NCBI GenBank assembly: GCA_038327555.1
Contig: JBBQLD010000178.1
Span: 1-8,818, forward strand
Direction: 5' to 3'
Length of the DNA stretch: 8,818 bases
Source: M3007 sp038327555
GTDB taxonomy: Bacteria > Bacteroidota > Bacteroidia > Chitinophagales > Saprospiraceae
A program made the position numbers and the translations under genes. Below are positions 6,585 to 8,818 of this stretch, piece after piece; position 1 is the stretch's first letter, and each line of letters starts with the position of its first letter. The notes under the pieces were generated by a model. That model made no database searches and was not told the origin of the DNA. It saw only the letters and a program-made list of their open reading frames with translations.

Positions 6585-6677
6585 CGGGCCATTTTAGCAC
6601 TTTAGATCACCAAATTAGCCCTGCCCTCAAAGGACAGAAATTTCCAAATTATCAACCCACCAGCAAAAACGACTGCT

Positions 6678-8818
6678 ATGTCCGCTGCCAAACGCGCCAC
6701 CACCGCCACTTTAACCGAAAATTATCGCCAAGACGTCCTGCAAGACTTCCGAATCTGCTGTCTCAGTCGAGAAGCCAGCGTCATTGCCCGCAAAGAGGTA
6801 CTCACAGGAAAAGCTAATTTTGGCATAATCGGCGATGGCAAAGAAGTAGCCCAAGTTGCCATGGCCCGTGCCTGGCAAAAAGGAGATTTCCGCTCTGGCT
6901 ACTACCGCGACCAGACCCTAATGCTCGCGCTGGAGTTGATGACCCTCGACGAATTTTTTGCCCAGCTTTATGGAGATCCCTATGCTGACCCCTTCTCCGG
7001 CGGACGGCAAATGAACTGCCACTTTGCAACCAAATTTGTAGATGAGGCCGGCAACTTTCTTGATCTAAAAAATCGGTACAACATCTCTGCTGACATAGCG
7101 CCCACAGGCGGACAAATGGCACGCGGCCTCGGATTAGCTTTTGCTAGCAAGAAGTTTCGAGAAAATGCGGCCCTTTGTGGCAACCTCAGCGATCAAGGCA
7201 ATGAAGTCGCCTTCATTACCATTGGCGATGCTTCTACCTCAGAGGGTGCTTTTTGGGAAACCATCAATGCCGCAGGTGTGCTACAAGTGCCCCTTGCAAT
7301 CAGCGTCTGGGACGATGGTTACGGCATTTCTGTCCCCAAAAAATATCAGACGACTAAAGAGAGCATCAGCGAGGTACTTGCAGGCTTTGAAGCGGATTCT
7401 GATCGCGATACCAACGGCATCAACATTTACAAAGGTAAGGCCTGGGACTACCCTACCCTTTGCAAACTTTACGGAGATGCAGTAACAGAAATGCGCGTAA
7501 CTCATCGCCCCGCACTGTTTCATATTCAAGAAGTTACGCAGCAACTCGGCCACTCCACCAGTGGAGATCACCGCCGATACAAAACACCAGAGCGCCTGCA
7601 ATTCGAGGAAGAATTCGACTGCAACCGTCGTATGGCTGAATGGATGGTGGACAATGGTTTAGCTACCGCTGAAGAAATTGAGGTCATCAAAAAAGAGGCA
7701 AAACGCGAGGCGACCGAGGCTGCTCAACGCGCTTTTAGAGGATATCATGACAAGGTTTCAGAATTGAAAAAAACCTTAGTGGCCGCTTTAGAACAGGCTC
7801 GTGATGCAAACCCAAACGTGGCTTTATTAGGTGAAATGCTACAGGAGCTCAACCAAAAAAACGATTTCCTCCGCTTTGAATTGCTGCAAATGGCCCGGCG
7901 GGCGCTCCAAAGTATCCCGGAACTCCGTTCCGGGATAGAGTGCGCCCCGGAACGGGGTTCTGGGTTACGGTGCGCCCCGGAACAGAGTTCCGGGTTACGG
8001 TATGCCCCGGAACAGAGTTCCGGGTTACAGTATGCCCCGGAACAGAGTTCCGGGTTACAACAATTTGCTACGCTCGAACGCCTAGAAGGCAATGCCATTT
8101 ATTCCGACAATCTCCTTAGCCAATCTTCTAAATCTCCAATTGAGGTGCCGGTAGAAAGGGCTCAATATTCCGATGAATCCCCACTAAAAGACGGATACGA
8201 GGTTCTTAATGCTTGTTTTGATGCCAATTTTGCGCGTATGCCCGAACTTTTCGTCTTTGGCGAAGACGTGGGCCATATCGGCGATGTAAACCAGGGAATG
8301 CGTGGAATGCAGCTAAAATATGGCACGGAGCGTGTATTCGACACGGGCATCCGGGAGTGGACTATCATGGGGCAAGCCATCGGAATGGCCATGCGCGGCC
8401 TTCGGCCTATTGCCGAAATCCAGTACCTCGACTACCTGCTTTACGGCCTTTCGCCACTTTCCGATGATCTTTGCACCTTGCGCTGGCGCTCTAACAATCA
8501 ACAAATTGCGCCCGCTATTATTCGTACCCGAGGACATAGGCTTGTAGGGGTTTGGCACAGCGGCTCCCCAATGGGCATGATGCTTGGCTCGCTACGCGGG
8601 ATGCACATTTGTGTGCCGCGCAACATGACCCAAGCCGCAGGCATGTACAACACCCTCTTGCGTGGCGACGACCCCGCCATTGTGATTGAGGTATTAAATG
8701 CTTACCGTTTTAAAGAGCAATTGCCTGATAATGTGGGTAGCTTCACCGTACCGCTCGGGGAGCCAGAAGTGCTGCTTGAAGGCTCGGATCTTAGTTTGAT
8801 CACTTATGGTGCCTGTGT
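6678..8818 (+). CDS. Fused E1 alpha/beta 2-oxo acid dehydrogenase (thiamine diphosphate), 3' end cut by window
   Basis: The frame stays open from the ATG at 6678 to the window end (713 codons plus 2 bases) with no stop. It encodes an E1 component, which decarboxylates a 2-oxo acid using thiamine diphosphate and passes the acyl group to lipoylated E2. The alpha part (about 1-375) shows RKEVLTGKANFGIIGDGKEVAQ, FRSGYYRDQT and the cofactor motif GDASTSEGAFWE (183-194) through WDDGYGISVP (211-220), with Asp at the usual Asn-Asn positions, and GHSTSGDHRRY near 291-301. After a helical linker and the repeat-derived segment (413-460), the beta part begins at DGYEVLNACFDANF. It has FGEDVGHIGDVNQG with catalytic-type E529, FDTGIREWTIMGQAIGMAMRG and RTRGHRLVGVWHSGSPMGM. 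Alpha and beta are usually separate genes; this fused form is familiar in Bacteroidota. Branched-chain 2-oxo acids or pyruvate are likely substrates, but sequence alone does not decide. Confidence 0.9.
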   Translation, partial: MSAAKRATTATLTENYRQDVLQDFRICCLSREASVIARKEVLTGKANFGIIGDGKEVAQVAMARAWQKGDFRSGYYRDQTLMLALELMTLDEFFAQLYGDPYADPFSGGRQMNCHFATKFVDEAGNFLDLKNRYNISADIAPTGGQMARGLGLAFASKKFRENAALCGNLSDQGNEVAFITIGDASTSEGAFWETINAAGVLQVPLAISVWDDGYGISVPKKYQTTKESISEVLAGFEADSDRDTNGINIYKGKAWDYPTLCKLYGDAVTEMRVTHRPALFHIQEVTQQLGHSTSGDHRRYKTPERLQFEEEFDCNRRMAEWMVDNGLATAEEIEVIKKEAKREATEAAQRAFRGYHDKVSELKKTLVAALEQARDANPNVALLGEMLQELNQKNDFLRFELLQMARRALQSIPELRSGIECAPERGSGLRCAPEQSSGLRYAPEQSSGLQYAPEQSSGLQQFATLERLEGNAIYSDNLLSQSSKSPIEVPVERAQYSDESPLKDGYEVLNACFDANFARMPELFVFGEDVGHIGDVNQGMRGMQLKYGTERVFDTGIREWTIMGQAIGMAMRGLRPIAEIQYLDYLLYGLSPLSDDLCTLRWRSNNQQIAPAIIRTRGHRLVGVWHSGSPMGMMLGSLRGMHICVPRNMTQAAGMYNTLLRGDDPAIVIEVLNAYRFKEQLPDNVGSFTVPLGEPEVLLEGSDLSLITYGAC
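7916..8058 (+). repeat. In-frame tandem array of 30-bp palindromic units in the E1 linker
   Basis: There are 4.8 contiguous units of exactly 30 bp, starting at 7916, 7946, 7976, 8006 and 8036. Units 3 and 4 differ at one base, and the partial unit 5 matches them; units 1 and 2 are diverged. Each contains the inverted repeat CCCGGAAC-NNN-GTTCCGGG (a one-base mismatch in unit 2). In unit 1 pairing extends to 11 bp (7913-7923 with 7927-7937). Because 30 is a multiple of three and the unit has no stop in this frame, it is translated as a ten-residue repeat of the type APEQSSGLRY, about 48 residues in all. It lies after MARRALQS and before QQFATLERLEG, between the catalytic halves. Confidence 0.92.

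Larger units (their letters stand above)
6360..6677. other. Divergent intergenic region, 318 bases
   Basis: No supportable gene is seen here. It separates the minus-strand TraR/DksA-family gene from the plus-strand E1 gene, so it should hold both promoters. It contains one Bacteroidota-type -7 match per strand (listed separately). TTAGCCC occurs three times on the plus strand, at 6452-6458, 6478-6484 and 6615-6621; the last two lie in the similar contexts CAAAATTAGCCC and CAAATTAGCCC. No terminator-like hairpin, tRNA or recognised riboswitch was found. Confidence 0.6.

Noticed and set aside
6533..6817. Small plus-strand reading frame overlapping the E1 start
   Set aside because: It is out of frame with E1, covers the promoter region, and its translation shows no family motif; the E1 frame explains the sequence from 6678.
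7916..8058. CRISPR array
   Set aside because: The 30-bp units are directly contiguous with no unique spacers, lie in frame inside a coding gene, and no cas gene is nearby.
7745..8098. Minus-strand reading frame with repeated NPELCSGAYR-type peptide
   Set aside because: It is the complement of the 30-bp palindromic array inside the E1 gene, which has clear family motifs on both sides. The repeated peptide is a by-product of a stop-free repeat unit.

Overview
The window reads as a chromosomal segment of a Bacteroidota bacterium, most likely of the Saprospiraceae type (Lewinella/Haliscomenobacter-like). The evidence is a Bacteroidota-type LptE lipoprotein, a large secreted enzyme ending in a type IX secretion (T9SS) sorting domain and carrying SprB-like repeats, the nearly cysteine-free TraR/DksA variant common in this phylum, and a fused alpha/beta 2-oxo acid dehydrogenase E1. 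The genus is inference; only the phylum is well supported.

Layout. 115-1867 (+) is an envelope/secretion cluster: lptE, a TPR-tailed protein of unknown function, and secG, closed by a strong intrinsic terminator (1901-1961). A long near-perfect palindrome (637-753) sits between lptE and the middle gene, whose best start is a TTG. 2054-5647 (+) is a multidomain secreted SGNH/SASA-type esterase with LamG, four SprB-like repeats and a T9SS tail. It is interrupted by an in-frame TAA at codon 101, upstream of the catalytic serine, so as written it is a broken gene (or a sequence error or a recent nonsense mutation). A bidirectional hairpin terminator (5706-5742) separates it from a convergent TraR/DksA-family gene (5763-6359, -). 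A 318-base divergent intergenic region (6360-6677) holds a Bacteroidota-type -7 promoter element on each strand. From 6678 to the window end (+) runs an open 713-codon reading frame for the fused E1 dehydrogenase, incomplete at its 3' end.

The most unusual structure is inside the E1 gene: a tandem array of 30-bp units (7916-8058), each a small GC-rich hairpin, lying in frame in the linker between the E1-alpha and E1-beta parts and adding about 48 residues. It looks like a palindromic repeat that entered a gene without breaking its frame and then expanded by slippage. With the 637-753 palindrome, the window holds two unrelated palindromic repeat elements next to or inside housekeeping genes, and this is the main lead here. 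No complete defence system, prophage, IS element, CRISPR array, tRNA or rRNA was seen.
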